Source: Paraburkholderia ribeironis
GTDB taxonomy: Bacteria > Pseudomonadota > Gammaproteobacteria > Burkholderiales > Burkholderiaceae
Length of the DNA: 52,569 nucleotides
Direction of reading: 5' to 3'
NCBI RefSeq assembly: GCF_900019265.1
Contig: NZ_CYGX02000021.1
Coordinates: 1-52,569 of the forward strand
The notes under the pieces were generated by a model. That model did no database searches, was not told where the DNA came from, and worked only from the letters and a program-made list of their open reading frames with translations. Position 1 is the first letter of the stretch. Every line of letters begins with the position of its first letter. The position numbers and the translations under genes are program-made. Shown here one piece after another: positions 6,800-16,900 of the stretch.

Positions 6800-8401
6800 T
6801 CAGATTTCGCGCTTGAGCTTGTCGGCCAGTTTCAGCGACAAGGCCGCAATCGTCAGCGTGCAATTCACCGACGCGGCGCTCGGCATCACCCCGCTGCTGG
6901 CGATGAACAGATTCGCGTGATCGTGCGTGCGGCAGTCCGCATCCACCACCGAATCCGCCGGATCGCGGCCCATGATCGTGGTGCCCATGATGTGATTGTT
7001 GGGCGCGAAGTTGTCGTCGAACGACACCTCGGTGCCGCCGAACAGCACGGCGATCTGCGCATACAGTTCATGCGTGTTGGCGGCGCTCTTCTTCACGTAG
7101 TCGTTGATCGAATAGTAGATCTCGGGCTGCGGGATGCCGAGCGCGTCCCTGTGATCCGCCGACGGCACCACGCGGTTCTGCGGCTCGGGCAAATGTTCGT
7201 GGAAGCTGTTGATGCTCAGCGTGCGCGCCGCGCGATCGCGGATCTGCCGGTCGAGCTCCGCGCCGGTCAGGCCTTTTTTCAGCAGAACGGCGGTCACGGC
7301 CATGGTCGGCACGCCGTTCGACAGATGCAGCTTCTTCGCCGCGTAATCCGAGCGGAACGCGCCGTCGCGGAAGTTGACGATCGACGTCATCTCCATCGGC
7401 CCGCGACCGGGCCATAGCGGTTCGTTGGCGAGGAACGTGACGCCCGTGCCGGGGTGATCCATCAGGTTGCGGCCCACCTGATCGGAACTGTTGCCGATGC
7501 CGTGCGGGAATTTATCGGAGGTCGACATCAGCATCAGCTTCGGCGTTTCGATGCCATTGGCGGCGAGCACGAACAGCTTGCCGCTGACGCGCGTGCTGTT
7601 GCCGCGCGGGTCCTTGTAGTGGACCGCGGTGATGAGCCCCTTGTCGTCCGCTTCGACGCGATACACCACCGCTTCGGGAATCAGCTTCGCGCCGGCCTGC
7701 TCGGCCTTTTCCGCGTGCACGACGCCGTTGTACATCGCGGCGATCGGGCAGATCGGCATGCAATTGTTGTTGCCGCAGCAGGTTGGCCGCGCATCGTAAG
7801 GACGGCTGTTGCGCGCCACCGGCTCCGGCACGACCTTGAAGCCCCGCGCGTTGAGCACGTCGCTGAAACGCTGATCCATGTATGACAGCGGCAGCTGGCG
7901 CATCGGGTAAGGCTTCGAGCGCGGCGAACCGAGATCGACCGAGCTATCCGGGCCGGACACACCCAGTTGCAGTTCGGCCGCTGAATACCACGGTTCCAGC
8001 GTCTCATACGGATACGGCCAGTCGCGCCCCACGCCGTACAGTTTGTGCAACTGGAAGTCCGACGGCAACAGCCGCCACGTGGCGGCCGCCCAGTGCCAGG
8101 TCGTGCCGCCGACCAACCGCAGATATTGCGAGTCGTACGGATAATCGCCCTTCTGGATCAGATAATTATTGGCGGGCGCGTACTCGGGATGCGGTGCGTA
8201 AGGCGTCGACGGATATGGCGTCGCGAAGTCCAGCTTGGCCGGCGAGTTGCGGAAGTTCTCCACGATTTGCCAGCGCGGAATGCGCGGTCCGGCTTCGAGC
8301 AGAATCACCGACGCGCCGGCCAGCGCCATCTGATGCGCGACCAACCCGCCGGCGACGCCCGAGCCGACTACGACGATATCCGCCGAATTTGAGTTCGCCA
8401 T
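6800..8401 (-). CDS. GMC-family flavoprotein, catalytic subunit of FAD-dependent glucose dehydrogenase-like complex
   Basis: This 533-residue GMC oxidoreductase has the FAD-binding GSGVAGG at residues 13-19. Its C-terminal substrate/FAD end contains NNHIMGTTIMG and SAASVNCTLTIAAL. The segment CCGNNNCMPIC (residues 208-218) matches the cysteines Cys212, Cys213 and Cys218 that bind a [3Fe-4S] cluster in the alpha subunit of the B. cepacia FAD glucose dehydrogenase, with the same CC-N4-C spacing. Whole-length similarity, including GRNLMDHPGTGV and WPGRGPMEMTS, also points to that enzyme. It would oxidise glucose or a related sugar in the periplasm, exported with the Tat-type small subunit. The substrate is inferred. 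Confidence 0.92.
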   Translation of the reverse strand: MANSNSADIVVVGSGVAGGLVAHQMALAGASVILLEAGPRIPRWQIVENFRNSPAKLDFATPYPSTPYAPHPEYAPANNYLIQKGDYPYDSQYLRLVGGTTWHWAAATWRLLPSDFQLHKLYGVGRDWPYPYETLEPWYSAAELQLGVSGPDSSVDLGSPRSKPYPMRQLPLSYMDQRFSDVLNARGFKVVPEPVARNSRPYDARPTCCGNNNCMPICPIAAMYNGVVHAEKAEQAGAKLIPEAVVYRVEADDKGLITAVHYKDPRGNSTRVSGKLFVLAANGIETPKLMLMSTSDKFPHGIGNSSDQVGRNLMDHPGTGVTFLANEPLWPGRGPMEMTSIVNFRDGAFRSDYAAKKLHLSNGVPTMAVTAVLLKKGLTGAELDRQIRDRAARTLSINSFHEHLPEPQNRVVPSADHRDALGIPQPEIYYSINDYVKKSAANTHELYAQIAVLFGGTEVSFDDNFAPNNHIMGTTIMGRDPADSVVDADCRTHDHANLFIASSGVMPSAASVNCTLTIAALSLKLADKLKREI

Positions 8402-8503
8402 TGTTACCCTCTTCTACAGGCCTATCGCCGCTTGCTGAATCGCGTGCCGGCACATCGTCGAACCACTCACCCCTATGATGCGAAACGCATGAGAGGAACA
8501 CGT

Positions 8504-9067
8504 TCACGCGCCCAACGGCTTTTGCGCCCAATAGAACGGCACGTCGCGGCAATAAGACGGAATAGTCAACACATCCTTGACGGGATCGAACATCAACGCT
8601 TTCTCATACGCGACCACATTCACATGCGGCATATCGCCGACCAGGCCGAGATACCACGCGCGCATGATCGCGCTCACCGCTTTCGCGAGCACCGGCTGCT
8701 CGACCTGCAAAGCCTGCGTGACAGTGTCGGATGGCACGCCGCCGTGACCTTGCAGCCACGTGTTGAGCGCGGCGACATGCTGCGTGAACTGGCTGTCGGA
8801 TTTGGCGAGGCTGTCGTAGACGCGTTTGCCGAGTACGGCGTCGAAACCGGTGCGGCCGGTGAGGCGCTGCGAGAGCGCGAGGAAAGCGTCGAGGCCGCCG
8901 CCCGCTGGCGCATCAGCGAACGCCGGGACGATCCAGGACGGCGCGCGGCCCGCACCGCCAAACGCGAGCGCCGCCGCGGCAGCGCATGCGCCGAGCACCC
9001 ATGCCCTGCGCGCGGCCGAATATGTCACGACGTGATGCGCATCGCTGTTCTCAGGAACATCTGTCAT
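8504..9067 (-). CDS. Small (gamma) subunit of FAD-dependent sugar dehydrogenase, FAD-SLDH family, Tat signal
   Basis: This 187-residue protein has an N-terminal twin arginine (residues 20-21, SAARRAWVLGA) followed by a hydrophobic Ala-rich stretch, as in Tat signal peptides. The rest fits the sorbitol-dehydrogenase small-subunit family: FLALSQRLTGR, ILRAWYLGLVGD-type helix (here IMRAWYLGLVGD) and the closing IPSYCRDVPFYWAQKP. In the B. cepacia glucose dehydrogenase this subunit is the 'hitch-hiker' chaperone that carries the flavoprotein across the membrane. It is the first gene of the three-gene operon. A gap of about 100 bases, with no recognised element, separates it from the GMC gene. Confidence 0.9.
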   Translation of the reverse strand: MTDVPENSDAHHVVTYSAARRAWVLGACAAAAALAFGGAGRAPSWIVPAFADAPAGGGLDAFLALSQRLTGRTGFDAVLGKRVYDSLAKSDSQFTQHVAALNTWLQGHGGVPSDTVTQALQVEQPVLAKAVSAIMRAWYLGLVGDMPHVNVVAYEKALMFDPVKDVLTIPSYCRDVPFYWAQKPLGA

Positions 9068-9309
9068 GGGGACTCCAGACGGTGAATCGATCGTGAGTCA
9101 TTTCGATGTACTACGCAGCGGCAGCGTGACGCCGCCCAAGTGCCGCTTCGATTGCGCTTCCCCAAACCTCCTGACGCCGCTTTGGCGGTCTTGTATACCC
9201 ACATGAGTACCTGCATGGTGCACAGTCAGCCTGCCAATCGCCTTTCAACTGAAAGCGGCACGCAAGGCCACTGCGAAAGACTATAGCTTGTGACCCATCG
9301 ATTCGACAA

Positions 9310-10053
9310 ATGGCGTGCGAAGCGCAAGTAAAAGCGCGAGTAGAAGCGCGAGTAGAATCCGCGACACCGACGACCTCCAACCCTGATGACATGCTTATCA
9401 AATACTATCCACAGGTTCTGCGCAATCGGCCACGCACGGTAATCGGCCTCGTCATCGGCATCGCGGTCGCGCTGCTGCTACCCATGCACACGAGTGCCAT
9501 CGCACGCGCGCTGATCGGCTGGGACGCGGCCATCTGGAGCTACCTGTTGATGATCTGGCTGCACATGGCCGCCGCCGACGCGCAGCGGGTCCGCGAATAC
9601 GCCGTGCGCGACGATGAAAACGCCGGCGTCGTGCTATTCGTAATCTGTCTTGCGACCGTCGCCAGCATCGCCGCGATCGTACTGGAGCTGGCATCGGCAA
9701 AAGGGACCGCTGGAGCATCGACCGCATGGCATTACCTGCTGACCGGCCTCACGCTGATTGGCGCATGGTTTCTGATTCCGACCATCTTCACGCTGCACTA
9801 CGCACGGCTTCATTACGACGCCGACGCCCACGAGACCGCCCTGCTCTTTCCCGATCACAAGCTCGAACCGAACTACTGGGACTTTCTGTATTTCTCGTTC
9901 ACGATCGCGGTGGCGTCGCAGACTTCCGACGTGGTGCTGCGCTCGCGTGTGATTCGCCGCGCGGCGCTCGCGCAATCCATTCTGTCGTTCTACTTCAATG
10001 TTGCGGTGCTGGGGTTGTGCGTGAATATCGCGGCGGGGTTGCTGGGATCCTGA
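9310..10053 (+). CDS. DUF1345 family integral membrane protein
   Basis: The product is 247 residues from ATG 9310, or 220 from ATG 9391 (MLIKYYPQVLRNRPR); neither start has a convincing ribosome site. The later start leaves out a repetitive charged leader (KARVEARVESA) encoded by a 12-base tandem repeat, so it may be the real one. Five to six membrane segments follow, including VIGLVIGIAVALLLPM, VVLFVICLATVASIAAIVLEL, TLIGAWFLIPTIF and ILSFYFNVAVLGLCVNIAAGLL. The FLYFSFTIAVASQTSDV motif resembles a pore-like segment found in DUF1345 proteins. No function is established for the family. Confidence 0.82.
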   Translation: MACEAQVKARVEARVESATPTTSNPDDMLIKYYPQVLRNRPRTVIGLVIGIAVALLLPMHTSAIARALIGWDAAIWSYLLMIWLHMAAADAQRVREYAVRDDENAGVVLFVICLATVASIAAIVLELASAKGTAGASTAWHYLLTGLTLIGAWFLIPTIFTLHYARLHYDADAHETALLFPDHKLEPNYWDFLYFSFTIAVASQTSDVVLRSRVIRRAALAQSILSFYFNVAVLGLCVNIAAGLLGS

Positions 10054-10122
10054 CACCGCTGACGCAAACGATTCCGCCGCAACTTCGCTTGTTGCGACAA
10101 TCACACCATCGGCGATACGCGC

Positions 10123-10159
10123 CGTGTAAAACCCGCACGACGCCCGCCAGTTTTACACG
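10123..10159. promoter_or_regulatory. Inverted repeat, candidate activator (enhancer-binding protein) site
   Basis: CGTGTAAAAC (10123-10132) and GTTTTACACG (10150-10159) are perfect 10-base inverted arms with a 17-base spacer. Their centre is about 145 bases upstream of the start site expected from the sigma-54 promoter, a normal distance for an enhancer site. The motif does not match NtrC sites. A second dyad, CGCGCGAGG/CCTCGCGCG (10175-10206), lies between it and the promoter. Confidence 0.5.
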
Positions 10160-10259
10160 CCGGGCGCGCGTCATCGCGCGAGGTGCTTCTGGCGCCCCCT
10201 CGCGCGGGTCCCTTCAGAACGCACGTCCGGCCCTCCGGTCGATGCGGGATCACCACCCA

Positions 10260-10275
10260 TGGCACGCCCTTTGCT
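10260..10275 (+). promoter_or_regulatory. Sigma-54 (RpoN) type -24/-12 promoter
   Basis: TGGCACG-CCCT-TTGCT at 10260-10275 matches the sigma-54 consensus TGGCACG-N4-TTGCW. GG (10261-10262) and GC (10273-10274) have the required 10 bases between them. The predicted start of transcription is near 10286, on the same strand as glgE. The match is seen in the sequence; use of the promoter is inferred. Confidence 0.7.
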
Positions 10276-10489
10276 CTAGCTTCGCAATGTGCTGAGCAGC
10301 CCGATGCAAACGACGTCTGGCGTCTAAGCACCGTCGACTGGCCAGCGGCGTGACGATCTTTGCACTACATTGACCAGTACGCGCCCTCGCTTACGCATCG
10401 CGCGGTATTCCTCTCTGGAAGCCCAATGAGCGCTGTGATCGCATGCCAATTGCATCCACACCGCAGCAGGACGAATCTGGAAACGACCG

Positions 10490-13400
10490 ATGGAATCGCC
10501 AAACGGGTACGCGCCGCGGATTTACTTTTTTCATTCACTCCTCGTTGGGCCGCTCGATGCATGGCCTGCACAGTTCGCTCACGCGGCCGCGCTGGGCTTC
10601 GATCATGCGCTGGTCGGCAATCTGTTCGAGCCAGGTGGGGCGGGCCACGGACAGCTGGTCGGCAACCACGCGCGGCTGCATCCGGTGTTCGAGGCCGGGC
10701 AGCCCGCCGCCGCAGCCATCCGCACCCTCGCGAACGCCGCCCGCCAGAATGGCTTGAGCTTGCTGGTCGATCTGGTGATCGACCGGATGGCGGCCGATGG
10801 CGCGCTGTACGCCGAACATGCCAGCTGGTTCCACCCATTCGAGTCCGAAGAGGCGCGGCTCGACCCGCGCCATCTGCATCGCGAGGATAACGTCGCGTAT
10901 GCGAACTTCCACGATCCGGCCAGCGGCGCCGCGCTGCTCATCTGGTGGACGCAACAGTTGCTGGCGCTCGCCGACGCCGGCGTCGGCGGCTTCCGGTTCG
11001 ATTCGCCGCATCGCGTGCCGGCCGCCATCTGGCGGCAACTTGGCGACGCGGTGCGAGAGCGGCATCCCGACCTGCGTTGGCTCGCCGCGACGCCCGGACT
11101 CGCGCGTGACGATCTGCCGGACCTCGAAGGCGCGGGCTTCGATAGCGTGTTCTCGTCGGTGCGCTGGTGGGATTTCCGCGCCAGCTGGATGGTCGAGGAG
11201 CACGCCGCGCTCGCGCGCATCGGCACGCCGATCACCTTCCCCGAAGCGCCTTACGACACGCGACTCGCCGCCGAGCTGAGCGACGCCCACGACGCCGCCA
11301 TCGTCGAGCGGGCCTATCAGCGCGCGCTGTTCACATCGGCCGCGTTCGGCACCGGCTGGATGATGCCGATGGGCTTCGAATACGGCATCACCGAGCCGAT
11401 GTCGCAAACGCGCGGCGACGCCTCGCAGTTCGCGCTCGCTGCCCAGGCGAAAAAGTTCGACCTCACGAAACAGGTCGCGCATGTGAACGCGCTCGCGCGC
11501 CGCTCGAACACACTGCACGCCAACGGTGAATTGCGCCCGCTGAGCGGGCCCGGCGCACCGGTCGCGGTACTGCTGCGCGCCGACCAGCCCGACCTGCGCG
11601 ACGCCGCCGAAGCGATCCTGATCGCGATCAATCCCGAGCTGGGCGCACCGGTGCGCGTCGATCCCGCGCGCTTCCTCGCGGGCGTGCCGGGCAACTTCAC
11701 GCGTTTCGTGCCGCTGGATGCGCCTGAGCGCGACGAGCCTGCCGGGTTGATGCCGTTCACGCTTGCGCCGGGCGCCGTGCGCCTGTTCCGCGCGGTAACG
11801 GAAAAGCCGATCTGTCTCGCGCCGCCCGTCGACAAGCCAAACAGCAAGCGCAGCGGCCACAAGACCGTGCTCGAGGCGCTCAACGCGCCGCGCGTGGCGA
11901 TCGAGAACGTCATGCCGTCGGTCGACCATGGCCGCTTTGCGGCCAAGCGCGTGGTGGGCGAGCGCGCCGAAATCAGCGCCGCGATTTTCGCCGACGGGCA
12001 TGACAAGATCGCCGCCGCCGTGATCTGGCGCGCCGCCGACGAAACCGCCTGGCACGAAGTGCTGATGACCCCCGCGCAACCCGCCGGCCTCGACCTCTGG
12101 AAAGCGCGCATTCCGCTCGAACGGCTGGGCAGTCACGAGTTCACCGTGATCGCGTGGCGCGACGACTTCGCGTCGCTGGTCGAGCACGTCCAGAAGAAGC
12201 TGAAGGCGGGGCAAACCGTCGAGATCGAACTCGAAGAAGCCGCGCATCTGTTCGCGCTGGTGCTCGCGGAAGTCGAAACAGCGGACGGCGCGGTCACCGA
12301 GCCGCTCGAACATATCGTCAAGCTGTTCACGAAGGCCGACGCCGAAACCAGGCTCGCGCTGATTCTCGCGCCTGCCACCGCGACCGCGATGACCGCCGCG
12401 CGCCACCGGCCATTCCTGAGCCGCGATCCGGTGACCTACAGGATCGACGCGGATCGCGCCGCGGCGCGCTTCGCGAGCTGGTACGAGATCTTCCCGCGTT
12501 CGATGAGCGACGACGAATCGCGCCACGGCACGTTTGCCGATGTCACGTCGAAACTGCCGCGCATCCGCGACATGGGTTTCGACGTGCTGTATTTCCCGCC
12601 GATCCATCCGATCGGTCTGGCCAATCGCAAAGGCCGCAACAACACGCTGAACGCGCAGCCGGGTGATGTCGGCAGTCCGTATGCGATCGGCGCGGCCGAA
12701 GGTGGCCACAGCGCCGTGCATCCGCAACTCGGCACGCTCGACGACTTCAAGGCGATGCTCGCCGACGCGCACGCGCATGGCCTCGAAATCGCGCTCGATT
12801 TCGCGATCCAGTGCTCGCCGGACCATCCATGGCTCAAGGACCATCCGACATGGTTCGCGTGGCGCCCGGACGGCACCTTGCGCTATGCGGAAAATCCGCC
12901 GAAAAAGTATCAGGACATCGTCAATCCCGACTTCTACGCGCACGACGCCAAACCCGACCTGTGGCTCGCGCTGCGCGACGTGATCGTGTTCTGGATCGAA
13001 GCGGGCGTGCGCATTTTCCGCGTCGATAATCCGCACACCAAGCCGCTGCCGTTCTGGGAATGGATGATCGGTGACGTGCGGGCGCGCTATCCCGACACGA
13101 TCTTCCTCGCCGAAGCGTTCACGCGTCCGCGCATGATGAACCGGCTGGGCAAGATCGGCTTTGCGCAGTCCTACACCTATTTCACGTGGCGCGAGTCGAA
13201 GCGCGATTTCATCGAGTACATGACCGAACTCACGCAAACGGATGCGCGTGATTTCTACCGGCCGAATTTCTTCGTCAATACGCCGGATATCAACCCGCGC
13301 CATCTGCAATCGCAGGGCCGCTCGGGCTTTCTGATTCGCGCCGCGCTGGCCTCGACGCTGGCCGGCTCGTGGGGCGCGTATAGCGGCTTCGAACTGTGCG

Positions 13401-13939
13401 AGGCCGCCGCGCTGCCCAACAGCGAGGAATATCTCGACTCCGAGAAGTATCAGCTGCGCGCGTGGGACTGGCACCGGCCTGGCAATATCGTCGGCGAAAT
13501 CAGTGCGTTGAACCGGATTCGCCGCGTGAACCCGGCGCTGCAAACGCATCTCGGCCTGACGTTCCTCGCCGCGCACAACGACAGCATCCTGCTGTTCGAA
13601 AAAGCGACCGAAGCGCGCGACAATGTGATCGTCGTCGCGATCAATCTCGACCCGTTCAACGAACAGGGCGCGGATATCGAACTGTCATGGGAGACGTTCC
13701 AGCACTGGCATCTTCATGATCACGACGCACTCGAAGTGACCGATCAGATGACCGGCGCGCGTTTCGAATGGCATGGCCGCTGGCAGCATGTGCGACTCGG
13801 CTCGGGCCAGCCATTCTCGATCTGGCGCATCGCGCCGCTCGGCGGCCTGCCCGCCGAACGGCCGGAGGAAGTCGACGCCGACTCCCGCAGCGCCGATCAC
13901 GCGGACGCTGAACCACCCTATATGGAAGATGCGACATGA
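10490..13939 (+). CDS. glgE: Alpha-1,4-glucan:maltose-1-phosphate maltosyltransferase GlgE with extra N-terminal GH13-like module
   Basis: The 1,149-residue protein is about 460 residues longer than a standard GlgE (about 660-690). Residues from about 465 to the end are a full GlgE. They have the N-terminal beta domain (PRVAIENVMPSVDHGRFAAKR) and a GH13 barrel with nucleophile Asp846 (FRVDNPHTKP), acid/base Glu875 (FLAEAFTRP) and Asp933 (NTPDINP). GlgE transfers maltosyl from maltose-1-phosphate to an alpha-1,4-glucan. Residues about 1-460 resemble a second GH13 barrel: Asp171 in GGFRFDSPHRV sits where a nucleophile would be. The usual region I Asn-His and the acid/base Glu are missing (LLVDLVIDRM, LAATPGL), so it is probably non-catalytic. 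Its stop codon overlaps the treS start (ATGA). Confidence 0.95.
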   Translation: MESPNGYAPRIYFFHSLLVGPLDAWPAQFAHAAALGFDHALVGNLFEPGGAGHGQLVGNHARLHPVFEAGQPAAAAIRTLANAARQNGLSLLVDLVIDRMAADGALYAEHASWFHPFESEEARLDPRHLHREDNVAYANFHDPASGAALLIWWTQQLLALADAGVGGFRFDSPHRVPAAIWRQLGDAVRERHPDLRWLAATPGLARDDLPDLEGAGFDSVFSSVRWWDFRASWMVEEHAALARIGTPITFPEAPYDTRLAAELSDAHDAAIVERAYQRALFTSAAFGTGWMMPMGFEYGITEPMSQTRGDASQFALAAQAKKFDLTKQVAHVNALARRSNTLHANGELRPLSGPGAPVAVLLRADQPDLRDAAEAILIAINPELGAPVRVDPARFLAGVPGNFTRFVPLDAPERDEPAGLMPFTLAPGAVRLFRAVTEKPICLAPPVDKPNSKRSGHKTVLEALNAPRVAIENVMPSVDHGRFAAKRVVGERAEISAAIFADGHDKIAAAVIWRAADETAWHEVLMTPAQPAGLDLWKARIPLERLGSHEFTVIAWRDDFASLVEHVQKKLKAGQTVEIELEEAAHLFALVLAEVETADGAVTEPLEHIVKLFTKADAETRLALILAPATATAMTAARHRPFLSRDPVTYRIDADRAAARFASWYEIFPRSMSDDESRHGTFADVTSKLPRIRDMGFDVLYFPPIHPIGLANRKGRNNTLNAQPGDVGSPYAIGAAEGGHSAVHPQLGTLDDFKAMLADAHAHGLEIALDFAIQCSPDHPWLKDHPTWFAWRPDGTLRYAENPPKKYQDIVNPDFYAHDAKPDLWLALRDVIVFWIEAGVRIFRVDNPHTKPLPFWEWMIGDVRARYPDTIFLAEAFTRPRMMNRLGKIGFAQSYTYFTWRESKRDFIEYMTELTQTDARDFYRPNFFVNTPDINPRHLQSQGRSGFLIRAALASTLAGSWGAYSGFELCEAAALPNSEEYLDSEKYQLRAWDWHRPGNIVGEISALNRIRRVNPALQTHLGLTFLAAHNDSILLFEKATEARDNVIVVAINLDPFNEQGADIELSWETFQHWHLHDHDALEVTDQMTGARFEWHGRWQHVRLGSGQPFSIWRIAPLGGLPAERPEEVDADSRSADHADAEPPYMEDAT

Positions 13940-16900
13940 AGCGCGACGATCCAGCCCACAGCGCGTCGACAGTGGAAACGGACGCAGCCGTCAGTAGTAC
14001 GGTCAAGGCACGCTCGCGTCGGCGCGGCAAACCGGCGACGCTGAGCGACGATCCGCTCTGGTACAAGGACGCGATCATCTATCAGGTGCACATCAAATCG
14101 TTCTTCGATGGCAACAACGACGGCGTCGGCGATTTCCCCGGCCTGATCGCGAAGCTCGATTACATCGCCGAACTCGGCGTGAACGCGATCTGGCTGCTGC
14201 CGTTCTATCCGTCGCCACGCCGCGACGATGGCTACGACATCGCCGACTATCGCAGCGTGCACCCCGACTACGGCCAGATCGCGGACGTCAAACGCTTCAT
14301 CCAGGAAGCGCACGCCCGCGGCATTCGCGTGATCAGCGAGCTGGTGATCAACCACACGTCGGACCAGCACCCGTGGTTTCAGCGCGCGCGCCGCGCGAAG
14401 CCGGGCTCCAATCACCGCAACTACTACGTGTGGTCCGATACCGATCAGAAGTACCCGGAAACGCGGATCATCTTCATCGATTCGGAGCCGTCGAACTGGA
14501 CCCACGATCCGGTGGCGGGCGCCTACTATTGGCACCGCTTCTACTCGCATCAGCCCGATCTGAACTTCGACAATCCGGCGGTGCTCAGAGAAGTGCTGCA
14601 GGTGATGCGCTTCTGGCTCGATCTCGGTATCGACGGGCTGCGTCTGGACGCGGTGCCGTATCTGGTCGAACGTGAAGGCACCAACAACGAGAACCTGCCG
14701 GAAACGCACGCGGTGCTCAAGAAGATCCGCGCGACCATAGACGCGGAGTATCCGAACCGGATGCTGCTCGCCGAAGCGAACCAGTGGCCGGAAGACGTGA
14801 AGGAATATTTCGGCGAAGAGGACGAATGCCATATGGCATTCCACTTCCCGCTGATGCCGCGCATCTACATGTCGATCGCGAGCGAGGACCGCTTTCCGAT
14901 CACCGACATCATGCGGCAAACGCCGGACCTCGCCGCGTCGAACCAGTGGGCGATTTTCCTGCGCAATCACGATGAACTGACGCTCGAAATGGTCACGGAT
15001 TCGGAGCGCGACTATCTGTGGAATACCTATGCGAGCGATCGGCGCGCACGGCTGAATCTCGGCATTCGGCGCCGCCTCGCGCCGCTGATGGAACGCGACC
15101 GCCGCCGCATCGAGTTGATCAATTCGCTGCTGCTGTCGATGCCCGGTACGCCCGTGATCTACTACGGCGACGAACTCGGCATGGGCGACAACATCCACCT
15201 CGGCGACCGCGACGGCGTACGCACGCCGATGCAGTGGTCGTCGGATCGCAACGGCGGCTTCTCGCGAGCCGATCCGGAACAACTCGTGCTGCCGCCGGTG
15301 ATGGGTTCGCTATACGGCTTCGACGCCGTCAACGTCGAGGCGCAAAGCCGCGATCCGCATTCGCTGCTGAACTGGACCCGGCGCATGCTCGCCACACGGC
15401 GCGCGAAGCAGACCTTCGGGCGCGGCACGATTCGCTTCCTGAAGCCGGAGAACCGCAAGATTCTCGCGTATCTGCGTGAAATGCCGGACCAGCCGCCGAT
15501 CCTCTGCGTGGCCAATCTGTCGCGTGCGCCGCAAGCGGTCGAGCTGGATCTGTCCGAGTTCAATGGCGCCATGCCGATCGAAATGACCGCCGATTCGGTG
15601 TTCCCCGCGATCGGCCAGCTGACTTATCTGCTGACGTTCCCGCCGTACGGCTTCCTGTGGTTCATGCTGTGCGAGGGCGGTCAGCGTCCGACGTGGGCAC
15701 AGGCGCATTCGGAACCGCTGCCGGAATTCGTCACAATCGTGATCCGCGAAGGGCAAACCGGCGCGACGCCGGAAAACGTGCGCCTGCTCGAATCCGAAGT
15801 GTTGCCTTCGTGGCTGAGCCGGCGCCGCTGGTTCGCGTCGAAGGATCAGAAGATGCACGCGGTGCGGCTCGCCGCGTTGACCACGATTCCGAACGGCGGC
15901 TTCGCGTTCACCGAAATCGAAGCGGATGTGGGCAAGCACACCGAGCGCTACGTGGTGCCGATCGCGATCACGTGGGGCGGTGAGACCACCACGCCGCTCT
16001 TCATGCAACTGGCGCTGGCGCGCGTGCGGCGCGGCCGCAACGTCGGCCTTCTGACCGATGCGTTCTCGCTGCCGATCTTCGCTCACGGCGTGTTGCGCAA
16101 GCTGCGCGAACGCGCGGTGGTGCCGACCGTGCAGAAGAGCGAGATCAGGTTCCTGCCGACCGAGCGTTTCGCCGACCTCGAGAACCTCGGCGAGCGGCCG
16201 GAGATTCGCTGGCTTGCGGCCGAGCAGAGCAACAGCTCGCTGATCGTTGCCGATGCCGCGGTGCTGAAGCTGGTGCGCCGGCTCGTCAGCGGCATTCATC
16301 CGGAAGCGGAAATCAGCCGCTACCTGACCCAGCTCGGCTACGCGAACACCCCGCCGCTGTATGGCGAAGTGGTGCGCTTCGATCCCGAAGGCGTGCCGCA
16401 TACGCTCGCGATCCTGCAAGGCTATATCGACAACCAGGGCGATGCGTGGAACTGGTCGCTGGACTATCTGCGCCGCTCGGTGGATGAGCTCGCGATTGCC
16501 GTCGATACGGAAACGCAGGCGGCCCCCGACCGCAGCAACGAAGCGATTCTGATGGAAGGCTACAGCGAGTTGGCCGGCATCATCGGCAAGCGTCTTGGCG
16601 AGCTGCACGTGGCGCTCGCCTCACCGACTGACGACCCGGCATTTGCGCCGGAGCCGGCCAACGCCGCGCATGTGAAGGCGTGGCTCCACGGCACGCAGGC
16701 GATGCTCGCGAGCGCGCTCGATCTGCTCGCGCCGCGCATCGAACAGATGAGCGATCCTGAGACCCAGGCGCTCGCGCAAAGCCTGATCGACCGGCGCGCT
16801 GCGCTCGTCGCGGCCGTCGACGAGCTGGTGCCGGCCGACGCGAGCGCATTGCGTATCCGCATTCACGGCGACTTCCACCTCGGCCAGGTGCTGGTCGCGC

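Larger units (their letters stand above)
10054..10489 (+). other. Intergenic regulatory region before the glucan/trehalose operon
   Basis: This 436-base gap has no supported gene. It holds two inverted repeats (10123-10159 and 10175-10206) and a sigma-54-type promoter (10260-10275). About 200 bases of likely 5' untranslated leader follow before the glgE ATG. Confidence 0.7.

Noticed and set aside
8432..9085. 217-codon plus-strand frame over the small dehydrogenase subunit
   Set aside because: The minus-strand gene has clear family motifs and a Tat signal; the plus frame is a shadow.
10535..13576. 1,013-codon open frame antisense to glgE
   Set aside because: It mirrors the codon pattern of glgE in GC-rich DNA, has no family features, and glgE is certain. 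The same applies to long antisense frames at 21108-23969, 17696-19552, 24179-26053, 13918-15282 and 15310-16608.
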